In this document: positions 9,549 to 18,901 of the stretch, piece after piece
Position numbering within the stretch: position 1 is the stretch's first letter
Layout of the letters: each line of letters opens with the position of its first letter
Assembly: GCA_016718525.1 (NCBI GenBank)
Contig: JADKDD010000001.1
Location: 1,736,001 to 1,800,000 of the forward strand
DNA: 64,000 bases
Direction of reading: 5' to 3'
Source of the DNA: Rhodocyclaceae bacterium
GTDB taxonomy: Bacteria > Pseudomonadota > Gammaproteobacteria > Burkholderiales > Rhodocyclaceae
Position numbers and translations under genes: made by a program
Notes under the pieces: generated by a model
The model's input: only the letters and a program-made list of their open reading frames with translations
What the model was told of the DNA's origin: nothing
The model's database searches: none

Positions 9549-10786
9549 TAAGGGTGCTCCAAGTCCCAAATCAGATGCGCGTCAATTAGCAGGCCGTAAT
9601 AGGCTTTGAGCGCCGCAGCGCGGGCTTGTAGCGCAGTGTTGTTGGCCGCAGTGGCCTGTCGGCGTGCCGTGAGCATGGTTTGCAAATCGGCTTCGCCCAA
9701 GGCGTAGGCGCGCTGGGTGAGTGCGGCGTTTTCTTGCATCGCCGTCGCGCCTTCGTTGGCGATTTGCAAGCTTTCAAAACTGCCCTTGGCCATCACCACC
9801 GCGCTCGCCGTTTGCGCTTCAATTTGCCGCTGTTTTAACAGCGCTTCGTGACGCGCCATGGTCGCCGAGGCAATGGCTTTGTCGCTTCTTGCACTGCGCG
9901 ATTCGCCGGGCAAAGGAATGCTGATCGTGATGCCGGAAATTCGCTCAGTGTTGCGCGCTTCTGATGCCGAATAGAAACCCAAAGTCGGATCAGGAATTTT
10001 GTCGCTACGGGCACGTTCTGCGTTGGCTTGCGCGAGTCGAATTTGCGTTTTGGACAATTTCAATTCATCGCTTTGCGCTAAAATTCGATCGCGCCAAAAC
10101 GTTCCTGTATCGTCAATTAAAACCGGCGATGGCAAGTCAATGCGTTGCTGTTTCACCCCAACAAAGCGAGATGATAAACGCGACCACGCCGACCATGCCT
10201 GCGTTTTCGCTTCGATGCTCGCGCGTCGTTGCTCAGCCATTTCCGCCCGTGCGATGCTTAGCTCAAGCTTTGACGCATCCCCAGCCCGCTCGCGTTTTTC
10301 AACCGCTTCAAGCCCGGTACGCGTTGCTTGCAGATTGGCCTCGCTGAGTTCCAGTGCACGCTCGGCGACTAACCAATCCACCCACGATGTCATCAACTCG
10401 CGCCCCGTTGATAACAGCGCATCGCCATATCGTGCTTGCGATTCCTCAACCGTCACCTCGCCGATAGTGCGATCTGCGCTGGCTTTTCCGGGCAAACGCA
10501 GCGTACGCTCAACGCCAAAATTCCATTCGTTGGAGCGCGGAGCATTGTCAATACGGCGGCGCTGGCTGATAGCGTACAGCGTCCATTCATACGGCGAACT
10601 ATCAAGGATATTCGCTTCCTGCAAGGCGACTTCCAGACCCGCACGCGCCGCAGCAACGCTTGGGTCTTGCTCGATTAGTAGTCGTGCGACCTCCGTGGGT
10701 AGCAAGCCCATCGGATTCACCGTCGACGCTGCATTGACACCAATTGGCAGCAAAAAAAGCGCGAATAACAGTCCTCTTGTCTTCAT
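9548..10786 (-). CDS. Outer membrane efflux channel, TolC/CusC/CzcC family
   Basis: Outer-membrane and periplasmic channel of the tripartite metal exporter encoded just upstream. 412 aa with an N-terminal signal peptide (MKTRGLLFALFLLPIGVNAA). The protein then has the long alpha-helical, Ala/Glu/Arg-rich repeats typical of the family (for example ARAGLEVALQEANI and the later QRAYALGEADLQTML), the two homologous halves of the TolC fold. Its ATG overlaps the stop of the DUF3240 gene by 4 nt, so it is the last gene of the operon. The substrate follows from the pump and cannot be read from this subunit. Confidence 0.88.
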   Translation of the reverse strand: MKTRGLLFALFLLPIGVNAASTVNPMGLLPTEVARLLIEQDPSVAAARAGLEVALQEANILDSSPYEWTLYAISQRRRIDNAPRSNEWNFGVERTLRLPGKASADRTIGEVTVEESQARYGDALLSTGRELMTSWVDWLVAERALELSEANLQATRTGLEAVEKRERAGDASKLELSIARAEMAEQRRASIEAKTQAWSAWSRLSSRFVGVKQQRIDLPSPVLIDDTGTFWRDRILAQSDELKLSKTQIRLAQANAERARSDKIPDPTLGFYSASEARNTERISGITISIPLPGESRSARSDKAIASATMARHEALLKQRQIEAQTASAVVMAKGSFESLQIANEGATAMQENAALTQRAYALGEADLQTMLTARRQATAANNTALQARAAALKAYYGLLIDAHLIWDLEHP

Positions 10787-11085
10787 ACGATTTCTCCTGC
10801 TTCAATCAGTGGCGTGATCCAATAGCTCAAGCCTGTGCCAGAAAACTGTTGGCGAATCAAAGCCAGCAATGCATCTTTGTCCGCAGCCGCAATCAAGACT
10901 TTGATTTCGGTCGCGCGGCCACGGCCTTGCACCAGTTCGCCCTGATCCAAGTACTCATGAGGCAATCCATGTGCTGCGGTTCGAGTGCTGGTGAACACGG
11001 TTTGGCTCGGTTGCATGAGCAATAGGTCGAGCAACTTTTCTTCGACCTCGGGTTGGCATAACAGCGTTAAACATAATTCAGACAT
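10783..11085 (-). CDS. DUF3240 family protein in metal efflux operon
   Basis: 100-aa soluble protein (MSELCLTLLCQPEVEEKLLDLL...), matching the small DUF3240 proteins that accompany CzcA/CusA pumps in proteobacteria. Ends in YWITPLIEAGEIV. The size, the alternating pattern and the ATEIKVLIAAADKDALLALI segment suggest a ferredoxin-like PII/CutA-style fold, which is inference. It overlaps the RND gene by 8 nt and the channel gene by 4 nt, so it is translated with both. Its role, possibly metal or pump sensing, is unknown. Confidence 0.8.
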   Translation of the reverse strand: MSELCLTLLCQPEVEEKLLDLLLMQPSQTVFTSTRTAAHGLPHEYLDQGELVQGRGRATEIKVLIAAADKDALLALIRQQFSGTGLSYWITPLIEAGEIV

Positions 11086-14000
11086 GGGACACCTCGGGTT
11101 TCGGGAAAGCGAAACGCAAATACAAAATGGGTAGGAGCATCAGCGTAAGCGCAGTTGCTGTAATCAAACCGCCAATCACCACAATCGCTAGCGGTCGCTG
11201 AATCTCCGAACCCGGGCCGGTGGCAAATAGCAATGGCACTAAACCAAACGCCGTTATCGCCGCTGTCATCAGTACAGGGCGAAGCCGTCGTTTCGCGCCC
11301 TGCACCACCACATCGGCAAGGTCCATACCTTCCGCTTGTAGTTGATTGAAATAGCTCACCAGCACCACGCCATTGAGCACCGCGATGCCTAGCAGCGCAA
11401 TGAAGCCGACCGATGCGGGCACCGAAAGATATTCGCCAGTAACCCATAAAGCGACGATGCCTCCAACCAAAGCGAAGGGCACGTTGCTCAAAATCAACAA
11501 AGCTTGACGCACAGAGCCGAAGGTTGAAAACAGCAACACAAAAATTAAGCCTAAGGCCACCGGCACGACCACTGCCAAGCGCGCCGCAGCGCGTTGCTGA
11601 TTCTCGAACTGACCGCCCCAAGTGACGCGATAGCCGGTTGCCAGCGGCACCTTTTGTGCCACCAAGGCTTTGGCTTCCTCAACAAAGCCAACCAAGTCAC
11701 GACCGCCAACGTTTGAAATCACAACGCTGTAACGACTACCCATTTCTCTGTCGATCTTGACCGGCCCTTCGGCGCGCTCAAGCTTGGCGACGCTGGCCAA
11801 GGGCACCGTGTTGCCATCCGACGTCGTGATGCGCATGGCTGCAAACTCGGCTGGCGAAGTGCGAACCGCTTCACTTCCGCGCAGCACAATCGGCGTGCGG
11901 CGATTGCCCTCAATCACAATCCCCGCACGCTGCCCTTCGATTTGCGTGCGTAGCGCGTCTTGAATTTCCTCAACGCTCAGACCCAATCGCCCAGCTTGCA
12001 AACGGTCTACTGCTACACGCAAGTATTGGACGCCGTCGTTTTGAACAGTGTAGACATCTTGATTTCCGTTGACGGTTTTAAGGACTGCTTCAACCTGCGA
12101 CGCATAGTCGTTGAGCTTGGACAATTCCGGCCCGAAAATCTTGATCGCCAAATCGCCGCGCACGCCGATGATCATTTCTGACACCCGCATCTCAATCGGC
12201 TGGGTGAAGCTGTACTTGATGCCCGGCATCGGATCGAGCACTTTTCGCACTTCGTCCATGAGTGCTTCCTTGGATTTCATGCGCCACTGCCCTTGTGGTT
12301 TGAGCAACAAATACGTATCAGTCTGGTTCAAGCCCATCGGATCAAGACCAATTTCATCTGATCCCGCGCGCGCCACAAGGCCGGCAATTTCCGGAATCGC
12401 CTCCATTAGTGCGCGTTGAATTTTTATATCAATCTCGGCGGTTTGCTCCAAGCTCACAGAGGGCAATTTTTCGATTCCGACAATCAAGTCGCCCTCGTCC
12501 ATCGTCGGCATGAACGTCTTGCCGACCTGCGTATAGACCACGCCGGCCAAAAACAGCATGCCAACCGCGACCCCCGCCACCAAGCGCTGGCGCTGCAATC
12601 CCCACGCCAATGCAGGCTCGTAAAGTGCGAGCAATTTGCGTGGCAACCAGGGTTCCTCGTGTTTGACTTCGCGCAACAAATACGAAGCCATCACCGGTAT
12701 CACCGTCAAGGACAACACCAGCGAAGCCGCCAATGCGAACACAATGGTGAGCGCAACCGGCACAAAGAATTTGCCTTCGAGTCCTTGCAAAGTCAGCAAG
12801 GGTAAGAACACCGTGATGATAATAAGAATCCCTGAAGTGACTGGCACGGCCACCTCGCGAACGGCGCGGTATATCGTATGCAAGCGCGGCAGCTTTCCCG
12901 CTGTCGGATCAGTCGCCAAACGCTGCACGATGTTCTCAACCACCACCACCGCAGCATCCACCAACATGCCGATGGCAATTGCCAAGCCGCCCAAGCTCAT
13001 CAAGTTCGCCGACATGCCGAAGAAGCGCATCAAGATGAAGGTCATCAGTGCGGCGAGCGGCAATACCAAAGCGACCGTTAATGCCGCGCGAATGTTGCCT
13101 AAAAACAATACGAGTAACACAATGACCAACACCGTCGCTTCGAGCAAGGCTGCAGAGACCGCACCAACGGCCTTCGTCACCAATGAGGCGCGGTCGTAGA
13201 ACACTTTGGTGGTCACGCCTTGGGGCAAGGTCGGCTGCAATTCGGCGAGCTTTTTGCGCACGCCTTCGACCACTTTTTGCGCGTTCGCACCCGCCAAACC
13301 CAGCACCAACCCCTGCACCGCTTCGCTTTGGCCGTCCTTGGTCACCGCGCCGTAGCGCGTCGCCGTACCCAATTTGACTTCGGCCAAATTGCCCAACCGA
13401 ATCGGCACGCCGTCTTTCATGGTGACGACTATCGCTTGCAAATCACTCAGGTTCAACACGCTACCTTCGCTGCGCACCAACATCACTTCGTCGCCTTCGC
13501 CCAAGCGTCCTGCGCCATCGTTGCGATTGTTCGCGTCAATCGCTTCCTTGATTTGCTTGATCGTCACGCCGCTGGCTGCCATCTTGACGTAATCAGGAAT
13601 GACCTCAAACGCGCGCACCACGCCACCCAAGGCATTCACATCGGCCACGCCGGGCACCGTGCGCAGAGCGGGGCGTATCGTCCAATCCAGCAAGCTGCGC
13701 TTCTCGGCCAAGGACATGCCTTCGGCTTCGATGGTAAACATGAACATCTCGCCCAACGGTGTAGTAATCGGAGCCATACCGCCACTGATGCCCGAGGGTA
13801 AGCTATCACTTAAGCCGCCAAGCCGTTCGTTGACTTGTTGGCGCGCCCAATAAATGTCGGTGCCATCTTCAAAATCGATAGTGACGTCGACTAATCCATA
13901 CTTGGTGACAGAACGCAGAATTTTGGTTTTTGGAATGCCCAACATTTCCACTTCGATCGGCACGGCGATGCGGCTTTCGACTTCCTCGGGTGTCATGCCC

Positions 14001-14161
14001 GGTGCCTTCATGATGACTTTGACTTGCGTGCTGGACACGTCGGGAAACGCATCAATCGGCAGGCCCACATACGCATACCAACCGGCTCCCGCGACAATTA
14101 AGGTCGCCAGCAAAATGAACAAGCGTTGTGCTAAAGAAAACTGAACGAGGCTCGATAACAT
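11078..14161 (-). CDS. Heavy-metal RND efflux pump (CusA/CzcA family)
   Basis: Inner-membrane proton-driven pump of a tripartite heavy-metal exporter; 1027 aa, normal for HME-RND proteins. Twelve membrane segments in two halves separated by large periplasmic loops can be seen, starting with FSLAQRLFILLATLIVAGAG. The TM4 signature here is AIGMLVDAAVVVVEN. In the HME classification AIGxxxDAAxxxxEN is the form seen in CusA-type (Cu/Ag) pumps, whereas Zn/Co/Cd pumps (CzcA) carry DFGxxxDGA. That argues for monovalent substrates despite the CzcI-like neighbour; this is family knowledge applied to the sequence, not proof. The start overlaps the MFP stop by 1 nt. Confidence 0.93.
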   Translation of the reverse strand: MLSSLVQFSLAQRLFILLATLIVAGAGWYAYVGLPIDAFPDVSSTQVKVIMKAPGMTPEEVESRIAVPIEVEMLGIPKTKILRSVTKYGLVDVTIDFEDGTDIYWARQQVNERLGGLSDSLPSGISGGMAPITTPLGEMFMFTIEAEGMSLAEKRSLLDWTIRPALRTVPGVADVNALGGVVRAFEVIPDYVKMAASGVTIKQIKEAIDANNRNDGAGRLGEGDEVMLVRSEGSVLNLSDLQAIVVTMKDGVPIRLGNLAEVKLGTATRYGAVTKDGQSEAVQGLVLGLAGANAQKVVEGVRKKLAELQPTLPQGVTTKVFYDRASLVTKAVGAVSAALLEATVLVIVLLVLFLGNIRAALTVALVLPLAALMTFILMRFFGMSANLMSLGGLAIAIGMLVDAAVVVVENIVQRLATDPTAGKLPRLHTIYRAVREVAVPVTSGILIIITVFLPLLTLQGLEGKFFVPVALTIVFALAASLVLSLTVIPVMASYLLREVKHEEPWLPRKLLALYEPALAWGLQRQRLVAGVAVGMLFLAGVVYTQVGKTFMPTMDEGDLIVGIEKLPSVSLEQTAEIDIKIQRALMEAIPEIAGLVARAGSDEIGLDPMGLNQTDTYLLLKPQGQWRMKSKEALMDEVRKVLDPMPGIKYSFTQPIEMRVSEMIIGVRGDLAIKIFGPELSKLNDYASQVEAVLKTVNGNQDVYTVQNDGVQYLRVAVDRLQAGRLGLSVEEIQDALRTQIEGQRAGIVIEGNRRTPIVLRGSEAVRTSPAEFAAMRITTSDGNTVPLASVAKLERAEGPVKIDREMGSRYSVVISNVGGRDLVGFVEEAKALVAQKVPLATGYRVTWGGQFENQQRAAARLAVVVPVALGLIFVLLFSTFGSVRQALLILSNVPFALVGGIVALWVTGEYLSVPASVGFIALLGIAVLNGVVLVSYFNQLQAEGMDLADVVVQGAKRRLRPVLMTAAITAFGLVPLLFATGPGSEIQRPLAIVVIGGLITATALTLMLLPILYLRFAFPKPEVSHV

Positions 14162-15285
14162 TATTCGCTCTCCTTAGGATTGAGCCACGCACCTTTAAGC
14201 GCAACCAATCCGGCGACGGCAATTTGATCCCCTGCTTTTACGCTACCTTGCACCCGCGTGCGTTGTCCAGCCCTGGCCACGACCTTCACGGGACGCGCTT
14301 CAAAGCCTTCTGGGGTACGCACGAACACGATCGCTTGATCGCCTTCGTGCACGACCGCTACCAGCGGCACATCCCAACTGTCGGGCATGGTCGCGGCCGG
14401 CATTTCTACGGTGACAAATTCGCCTGGACGAACGGATTTGTTTTTGCCTTGAATCTCGGCGCGCAATGCCACGGTTTGACTGGTCGCGGAGATCAGCGGA
14501 CTGGTGCTCAAAATTCGAGCACTGAGGTCATGTCCCTGTACCGTAATTTTGGTTCCTCTTGGCCAGTTTTCGCTCTCGGATGCAGGCACTTGGATATCGA
14601 GCCACAGCGTGTCGATTTTTGCAATATGTGCCAACTCCGTTGCCGCCTCTACCCGCTGCCCCAACTTGGCAGAAATCTCAGTGACGATACCTGACTGGGT
14701 CGCCGTCAGTGCAATGCTGTCTTGTGGTTGTCCCGTCGCGATAATGCGCGCAATCGTCGCCTCCGCTACGCCGCTCAGACGCAACCCTGAACGTGCTTGA
14801 TTGAGCGTCGCTTCTGCGTCCATCAGCGCGGCTTGCGCTTCCTGAACGCGACGTTTTGCGATGATGCCTTCGTCGAACAATGACTGCTCACGCGTCGCCG
14901 CTTGCCGTGCCAAGGTCGCACGAGCGTTCGCCTGCAACAATTGCAATTGCAATTGCCCAAACTCGGGGCTGGCAAAGCGTAGCAATGGCTCGCCCGCGCG
15001 TACCGCTTGATTAAGCTGCACCAGCATTTGCACGACGACACCCGCCACCGGCGAACTCAGCACTTGCTCCGCGCGCGGTGGGATCAGCACTTGCGCCGGA
15101 AAGCCGATTTTTATCGACTCAGCTTGCTTTTGCACCGGCGCGGTTTGGATACCGAGCGCCTTAATCTGGCTTTCGCCAACCGCGAACATCGCCTTGCGCT
15201 CTTCGGCATGCGCGGCTGCGCTCATGCCGTACGCCAGTGCAATCGCCAGCACACCAAGGGAAAATCGGAAATTTGTCTTTTTCAT
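14161..15285 (-). CDS. Periplasmic adaptor (membrane fusion) subunit of metal RND pump
   Basis: Links the RND pump to the outer-membrane channel. Start chosen at ATG 15285 (MKKTNFRFSLGVLA), preceded by GAGG; a longer frame begins 18 codons earlier. It has a signal peptide ending near MSAAAHAEE, a biotinyl-lipoyl-like half motif (VLSSPVAGVVVQMLVQLNQAVRAG), an alpha-hairpin region (LLQANARATLARQAATREQSLFDE in part), a second lipoyl half (TATQSGIVTEISAKLGQRVEA), and a beta-barrel domain. 374 aa, typical of CzcB/CusB proteins without the C-terminal metallochaperone domain. First of the three pump subunits in the operon. Confidence 0.9.
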   Translation of the reverse strand: MKKTNFRFSLGVLAIALAYGMSAAAHAEERKAMFAVGESQIKALGIQTAPVQKQAESIKIGFPAQVLIPPRAEQVLSSPVAGVVVQMLVQLNQAVRAGEPLLRFASPEFGQLQLQLLQANARATLARQAATREQSLFDEGIIAKRRVQEAQAALMDAEATLNQARSGLRLSGVAEATIARIIATGQPQDSIALTATQSGIVTEISAKLGQRVEAATELAHIAKIDTLWLDIQVPASESENWPRGTKITVQGHDLSARILSTSPLISATSQTVALRAEIQGKNKSVRPGEFVTVEMPAATMPDSWDVPLVAVVHEGDQAIVFVRTPEGFEARPVKVVARAGQRTRVQGSVKAGDQIAVAGLVALKGAWLNPKESE

Positions 15286-15535
15286 GGAGAACCTCAAAAA
15301 TCGTCGGGATACGCAAGGCAAAACCGGCCTGCGGATCACGTCTGCGTGAATGGAAACGGATTAAATTCTTGCCGTAACGGCACAGAAATCAGGCTATTTG
15401 GACTGGTCGTTGCATGGAAGGGTCAATGATTGCGTTGACCCAAGCGCATCGAACTGCTAACAGATCGTGCGCAAACTAGCAATGCTTCGCGCCTAGGCGC
15501 GGGCAAAAATGCCGATGTTTGCGGTGATCGTTTTG
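15286..15535. other. Gap between czcI-like gene and adaptor gene
   Basis: 250 bp without a convincing gene. A GC-rich overlapping frame at 15423-15695 is a shadow of the czcI-like gene. No terminator is visible, so readthrough into the pump genes is possible. Confidence 0.4.
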
Positions 15536-15928
15536 CTACGCGAGGCGCAGTGCTCGAGGCGGTCGTTCGAGCAGGGACGAAATGGCCGAAGTGAATGCTT
15601 CGGCGCGTGCAGGGGAGTGCACACCAACTGATTTTGGCAAGCTCAAATCGCCAGAACAAGAAGCTTGCGAGGCGAACACCAGATGAACATGGCAATGCTG
15701 GTGACCTGCTTGATGGGGTGTTAGTCCATCGCCATCAGGCACGCCGCTAGTTTCATCGAAAGCTTTGACGCTCGAACCACCTGTATCGTCGAGGTCGTGA
15801 GCAATATGGCCTAGATGGACAGCATGGATGCGGGTTCGTTCAGCAGCCTCGCAGATATCGGCCATGCTTGCGATTGCCGCATTGAAGGGCAGCAGAAAGG
15901 CAAGAAAAAACATGATGAAAGTGCGCAT
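15536..15928 (-). CDS. CzcI-like small periplasmic metal-resistance protein
   Basis: 130 aa with a signal peptide (MRTFIMFFLAFLLPFNAAIAS). A His/Cys cluster, HQAGHQHCHVH, lies mid-protein, and the C-terminus SSLLERPPRALRLA matches the end of CzcI proteins (ARAPERPQWRRLA-like). CzcI is a putative periplasmic modulator encoded first in czc operons. Position upstream of the pump genes on the same strand supports this. Family identity rests on the overall layout and the C-terminal motif. Metal binding is inferred from the His/Cys cluster. Confidence 0.65.
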   Translation of the reverse strand: MRTFIMFFLAFLLPFNAAIASMADICEAAERTRIHAVHLGHIAHDLDDTGGSSVKAFDETSGVPDGDGLTPHQAGHQHCHVHLVFASQASCSGDLSLPKSVGVHSPARAEAFTSAISSLLERPPRALRLA

Positions 15929-16009
15929 GTATGTATGCTAACACAGCAAAATTGCTATTCAGGCCTGAAACGCCTAGATTTTGATTGCGCACCTCATGCG
16001 AACGCGCAT

Positions 16010-16038
16010 AAAAAAGGCCACCCGAAGGTGGCCTTTTT
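16010..16038 (-). terminator. Terminator downstream of first porin
   Basis: AAGGCCACC-TTCG-GGTGGCC with a T-run on the minus strand, about 26 nt beyond the porin stop at 16064. An A-run on the opposite side makes it potentially bidirectional. Confidence 0.85.
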
Positions 16039-16063
16039 AAACATCCAATTAACCGGAGTCAAA

Positions 16064-17254
16064 TTAGAACGTGTGACGAATACCAGCGCCGTAGCCCGTC
16101 GTGCTCTTGCCGGGGATAACCGCAGCACGGCCACCACCACCGCCTTGATTCGACAGCACGCTGGTCATTGCACCGTTGTCGTTATTTACAGTCTGATAAC
16201 CAGCGTAGAGCATGGTGCGCTTGGACAAGTCATGCGCATACTGAATGCCCCAGCTATCGGAGTTGTTATTGAGCGCTGAACCATCGTTGGCAGCAGCATA
16301 ACCAACGTACACCTTATCAGCAGGTGTTACAGGAATCTGTACGCCAGCACTCCAGATGTCGTCGGTCTTGTTCATTGGCGGGTTCACAACTGCCGGGTAG
16401 TTTCTGTTCTCGTTACGCTTGATGGTTTGATAGCTTCCCATGAGCTTGGCCATACCAAAGTCGTATGACGCGCCAATGAAATACTCATCAGCCTTGTAGC
16501 TGTTATTGGTGTCGCTGATTGCACGGGCACGCTGATACACGCCACCTATCGCCAACGGACCGTCCGTGTAGTCAATGCCGGCGGTCATAATGCTTTCCTG
16601 GTTGGGATTCGCTGCAGTATTGTAGGCAATGTTATCGCCGAAATTAGGCGCGAACGAATATTGAACAGCCACAGTGAATCCGGACATGTTGACCGACTTG
16701 AAGTCAACCGCGTTGCTCAAACGACCAGAGTTCTGGGTGGACAAGGAATACGTTGACGTTGCACCCGGAACAAAACCGTTGGTTCCCAGTGCCGACCCGG
16801 TGGTGACCGCATTTCCGCGAACCATTGAATACAGTGGGCTGAAAGTGGTTGAACCCATCGGATCGAAGGTGTCCGACGCATCCTTGCCCAGCGAATTGAA
16901 TCGGCCCAAGCGTACGGTGCCCCAGGAAGCTGAACTCAAACCAACAAAGGACAGACGGGAATTCGTACCGCCGGTGTTACCGACGCCGCTGTTGACATCT
17001 GGAGTCAGACCGTACTCAAGCGTAAATATGGCCTTCAAGCCACCACCCAAGTCTTCCGTTCCTCTGAAGCCGATACGTGAACTGGACCAGCCGCCCGCGT
17101 CAATACCGGATGTTTTGGAACCCGTGCCGCTAGAGGTCGACGCCAAGTAGGCCATATCGACGATGCCATACAGCGTCACATTGGTGCTGCTCTGAGCAAA
17201 GGCAGCCGATGAGGCCATTCCCGCCACTGCCAGTGCTATGAGTTTCTTTTGCAT
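16064..17254 (-). CDS. Outer-membrane trimeric porin (Burkholderiales type)
   Basis: General diffusion porin, 16-stranded beta-barrel in the outer membrane. 396 aa with signal peptide MQKKLIALAVAGMASSAAFA, then QSSTNVTLYGIVDMAYLA, the first strand of this porin family. Inside are SRIGFRGTEDLGGGLKAIF, FVGLSSASWGTVRLGRFNS and a C-terminal GYGAGIRHTF ending in Phe, the BAM signal. AGGAG precedes the ATG. It is a close paralogue of the next gene upstream (same signal peptide and strand pattern), so a tandem duplication. Both have their own terminators and are probably separately transcribed. Confidence 0.95.
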   Translation of the reverse strand: MQKKLIALAVAGMASSAAFAQSSTNVTLYGIVDMAYLASTSSGTGSKTSGIDAGGWSSSRIGFRGTEDLGGGLKAIFTLEYGLTPDVNSGVGNTGGTNSRLSFVGLSSASWGTVRLGRFNSLGKDASDTFDPMGSTTFSPLYSMVRGNAVTTGSALGTNGFVPGATSTYSLSTQNSGRLSNAVDFKSVNMSGFTVAVQYSFAPNFGDNIAYNTAANPNQESIMTAGIDYTDGPLAIGGVYQRARAISDTNNSYKADEYFIGASYDFGMAKLMGSYQTIKRNENRNYPAVVNPPMNKTDDIWSAGVQIPVTPADKVYVGYAAANDGSALNNNSDSWGIQYAHDLSKRTMLYAGYQTVNNDNGAMTSVLSNQGGGGGRAAVIPGKSTTGYGAGIRHTF

Positions 17255-17355
17255 TTTGATTCTCCTAAGTTGTGGAGCTTACTTTTTTGTTAATTTCGAT
17301 TTTCGAACTTAAACCATTTCGCTTGCAGCTTTATTACGAGACCATCTTTGCTGCG

Positions 17356-17386
17356 AAAAAACCGCTTTGGTTTGTTCCAAAGCGGC
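17356..17386 (-). terminator. Terminator downstream of second porin
   Basis: On the minus strand CCGCTTTGG and CCAAAGCGG form a perfect 9-bp stem with a 6-nt loop, followed by TTTTTT. It lies 26 nt after the porin stop at 17412, so the two porins are transcriptionally separable. Confidence 0.9.
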
Positions 17387-17411
17387 TTCTTGCTATTTCA
17401 TATGCAGCCGA

Positions 17412-18572
17412 TTAGAAATTGTGAATCACGCCGAAGCCGTAGCCGCTGGAAGTTCCACCAACGCCCACGAGCACACTACTTTCACCGTAATTGCCGTTAC
17501 CTGCCGGCGTTTTGAACGCTGCTGTGTTGTTATCGTTGGACATGTGGTTATAGCCAGCATAGGCGATGGTGCGCTTGCTTAAGCTGTGCTCGAACACGGC
17601 ACCCCAAGAATCGGCACCACGATTGTTGCCGGCCGCGCCGGGCAGTTTGCTGTCAAGTTGTGCGTACATTAAACGCAGCAGATCTGCCTTGGTGACTGGA
17701 ACGGTTACGCCGAGGCTATAAAGTTCCCATTTGGCGGTGGTTACGCCGAATGCGTTTTGGAGCTTGTCGCCTTGGTAGGTGCCATACAACGCGGCCATAC
17801 CAAAGTCATAGGTTCCAGCAACACCCCAATCCTTCCGGTTTACGCCAGACACGTTATTAATGTCGCTGGCGCCTGAATATACGAAGCCGATCGACAAGGG
17901 ACCCTTGTCATAGTCGAAACCAACACCATAGTTACGCTGCTGGTCATTGGTCGCACCACCCACATAGGCAACATTGTCGCCGTTGCAAGCAGGCGCAGCA
18001 CATGTCGTTCCAGCGTTGCTCGCACCAAACCCATAGAACGAGCGTACCGTCACATCGTAAAACGCTGGCGACTTATATGCGATCGCATTGCTAACCGCAC
18101 CATTTGAAATGGACGTACCCGTCGCGAAAGCGAAGTATTGCAATGGACTGTAGCTGTTTGCTGCGTCGAGCGAATCGTACTTGCCGCCGAAATTGTCACC
18201 GGTCGTATATACGCGGCCTGCCTTGACCTCGCCGAAACCACCGCTCAGTCCAACATACGTTTGACGAGATTGAACGCTACCACCACCACTACCGGCCGGG
18301 AGGTTACCGATACCCGAATTGGCATCTGAGCGAAGCTGGTACTCAAGGCCAAAAATTACCTTCATGCCGTTACCAAGCGCTTCTTCACCACGGAAACCAA
18401 TCCGGGAAGCATCATGGCCACCGGAATTGATACCGGAAGTCTTCGTTCCGAAATCACCGGACGAAGCTTCATACGACATGTCGATCTTGCCGTACATGGT
18501 CACATTGGTTTGGGCAAATACTCCCGAGGATGCCAAGCCAGCAACGGCCAGCGCGATGAGTTTCTTTTGCAT
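17412..18572 (-). CDS. Outer-membrane trimeric porin, second copy
   Basis: Start chosen at ATG 18572 (MQKKLIALAVAGLASSGVFA signal peptide), with AGGAG just upstream; the longer open frame to 18743 has no signal sequence at its start. 386 aa. Shares with the downstream porin the first strand (TNVTMYGKIDMSYE), SRIGFRGEEALGNGMKVIF, YVGLSGGFGEVKAGR and a C-terminal Phe (GYGFGVIHNF). It differs mainly in extracellular loops, including a Cys pair region (GTTCAAPACNGDN) that could form a loop disulfide. Outer membrane; solute specificity cannot be told. Confidence 0.95.
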   Translation of the reverse strand: MQKKLIALAVAGLASSGVFAQTNVTMYGKIDMSYEASSGDFGTKTSGINSGGHDASRIGFRGEEALGNGMKVIFGLEYQLRSDANSGIGNLPAGSGGGSVQSRQTYVGLSGGFGEVKAGRVYTTGDNFGGKYDSLDAANSYSPLQYFAFATGTSISNGAVSNAIAYKSPAFYDVTVRSFYGFGASNAGTTCAAPACNGDNVAYVGGATNDQQRNYGVGFDYDKGPLSIGFVYSGASDINNVSGVNRKDWGVAGTYDFGMAALYGTYQGDKLQNAFGVTTAKWELYSLGVTVPVTKADLLRLMYAQLDSKLPGAAGNNRGADSWGAVFEHSLSKRTIAYAGYNHMSNDNNTAAFKTPAGNGNYGESSVLVGVGGTSSGYGFGVIHNF

Positions 18573-18901
18573 GGTGAATCTCCTGTTTCGATTTAATGAC
18601 AAAGGGCTGTAGCACTCGAACTTTGTATCGCTACCTAATCCAATCCCCCTAATTGGGAATCCAGTGCTCATTGTGGCACCACCGGCTAGAGTTGGAGGAC
18701 TAAAAGTAGGTATTCGTCTCCGGCATCGACTCATTTGTGGCATTTATGCAACACAGATGGACTAATTTCGGTGCATCACCAGTCAATCAAAGCCTCGTCA
18801 CCGGCATCATCGGACAGCCGCAGAATGACGCGTGACTGGCTGTTCTATAATTCTGACATAGCTTCGTTCCGTTTTCTCTCTCGTTGATAATCACCCATCC
18901 A
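18573..18901. other. Divergent promoter region, porin / miaB
   Basis: About 330 bp between the minus-strand porin and plus-strand miaB. No gene is supported. AGGAG for the porin lies at its right edge (minus). TTGACTGG-like and TATAAT-like boxes could not be assigned with confidence, though TTCTATAATTCTGAC at 18842-18856 resembles a -10 region for miaB. Confidence 0.4.

Noticed and set aside
9300..9551. 83-aa frame starting MPPRDLEAYIGPSG
   Set aside because: Its first residues are the continuation of the HigA-like remnant; after about 9350 it runs through unrelated DNA, a terminator and a repeat.
15584..15625. ACACCAACTGATTTT in the czcI-like gene as a further repeat copy
   Set aside because: Only about 8 nt of the core match (CAGTTGGTG), and the tail is absent; consistent with chance.
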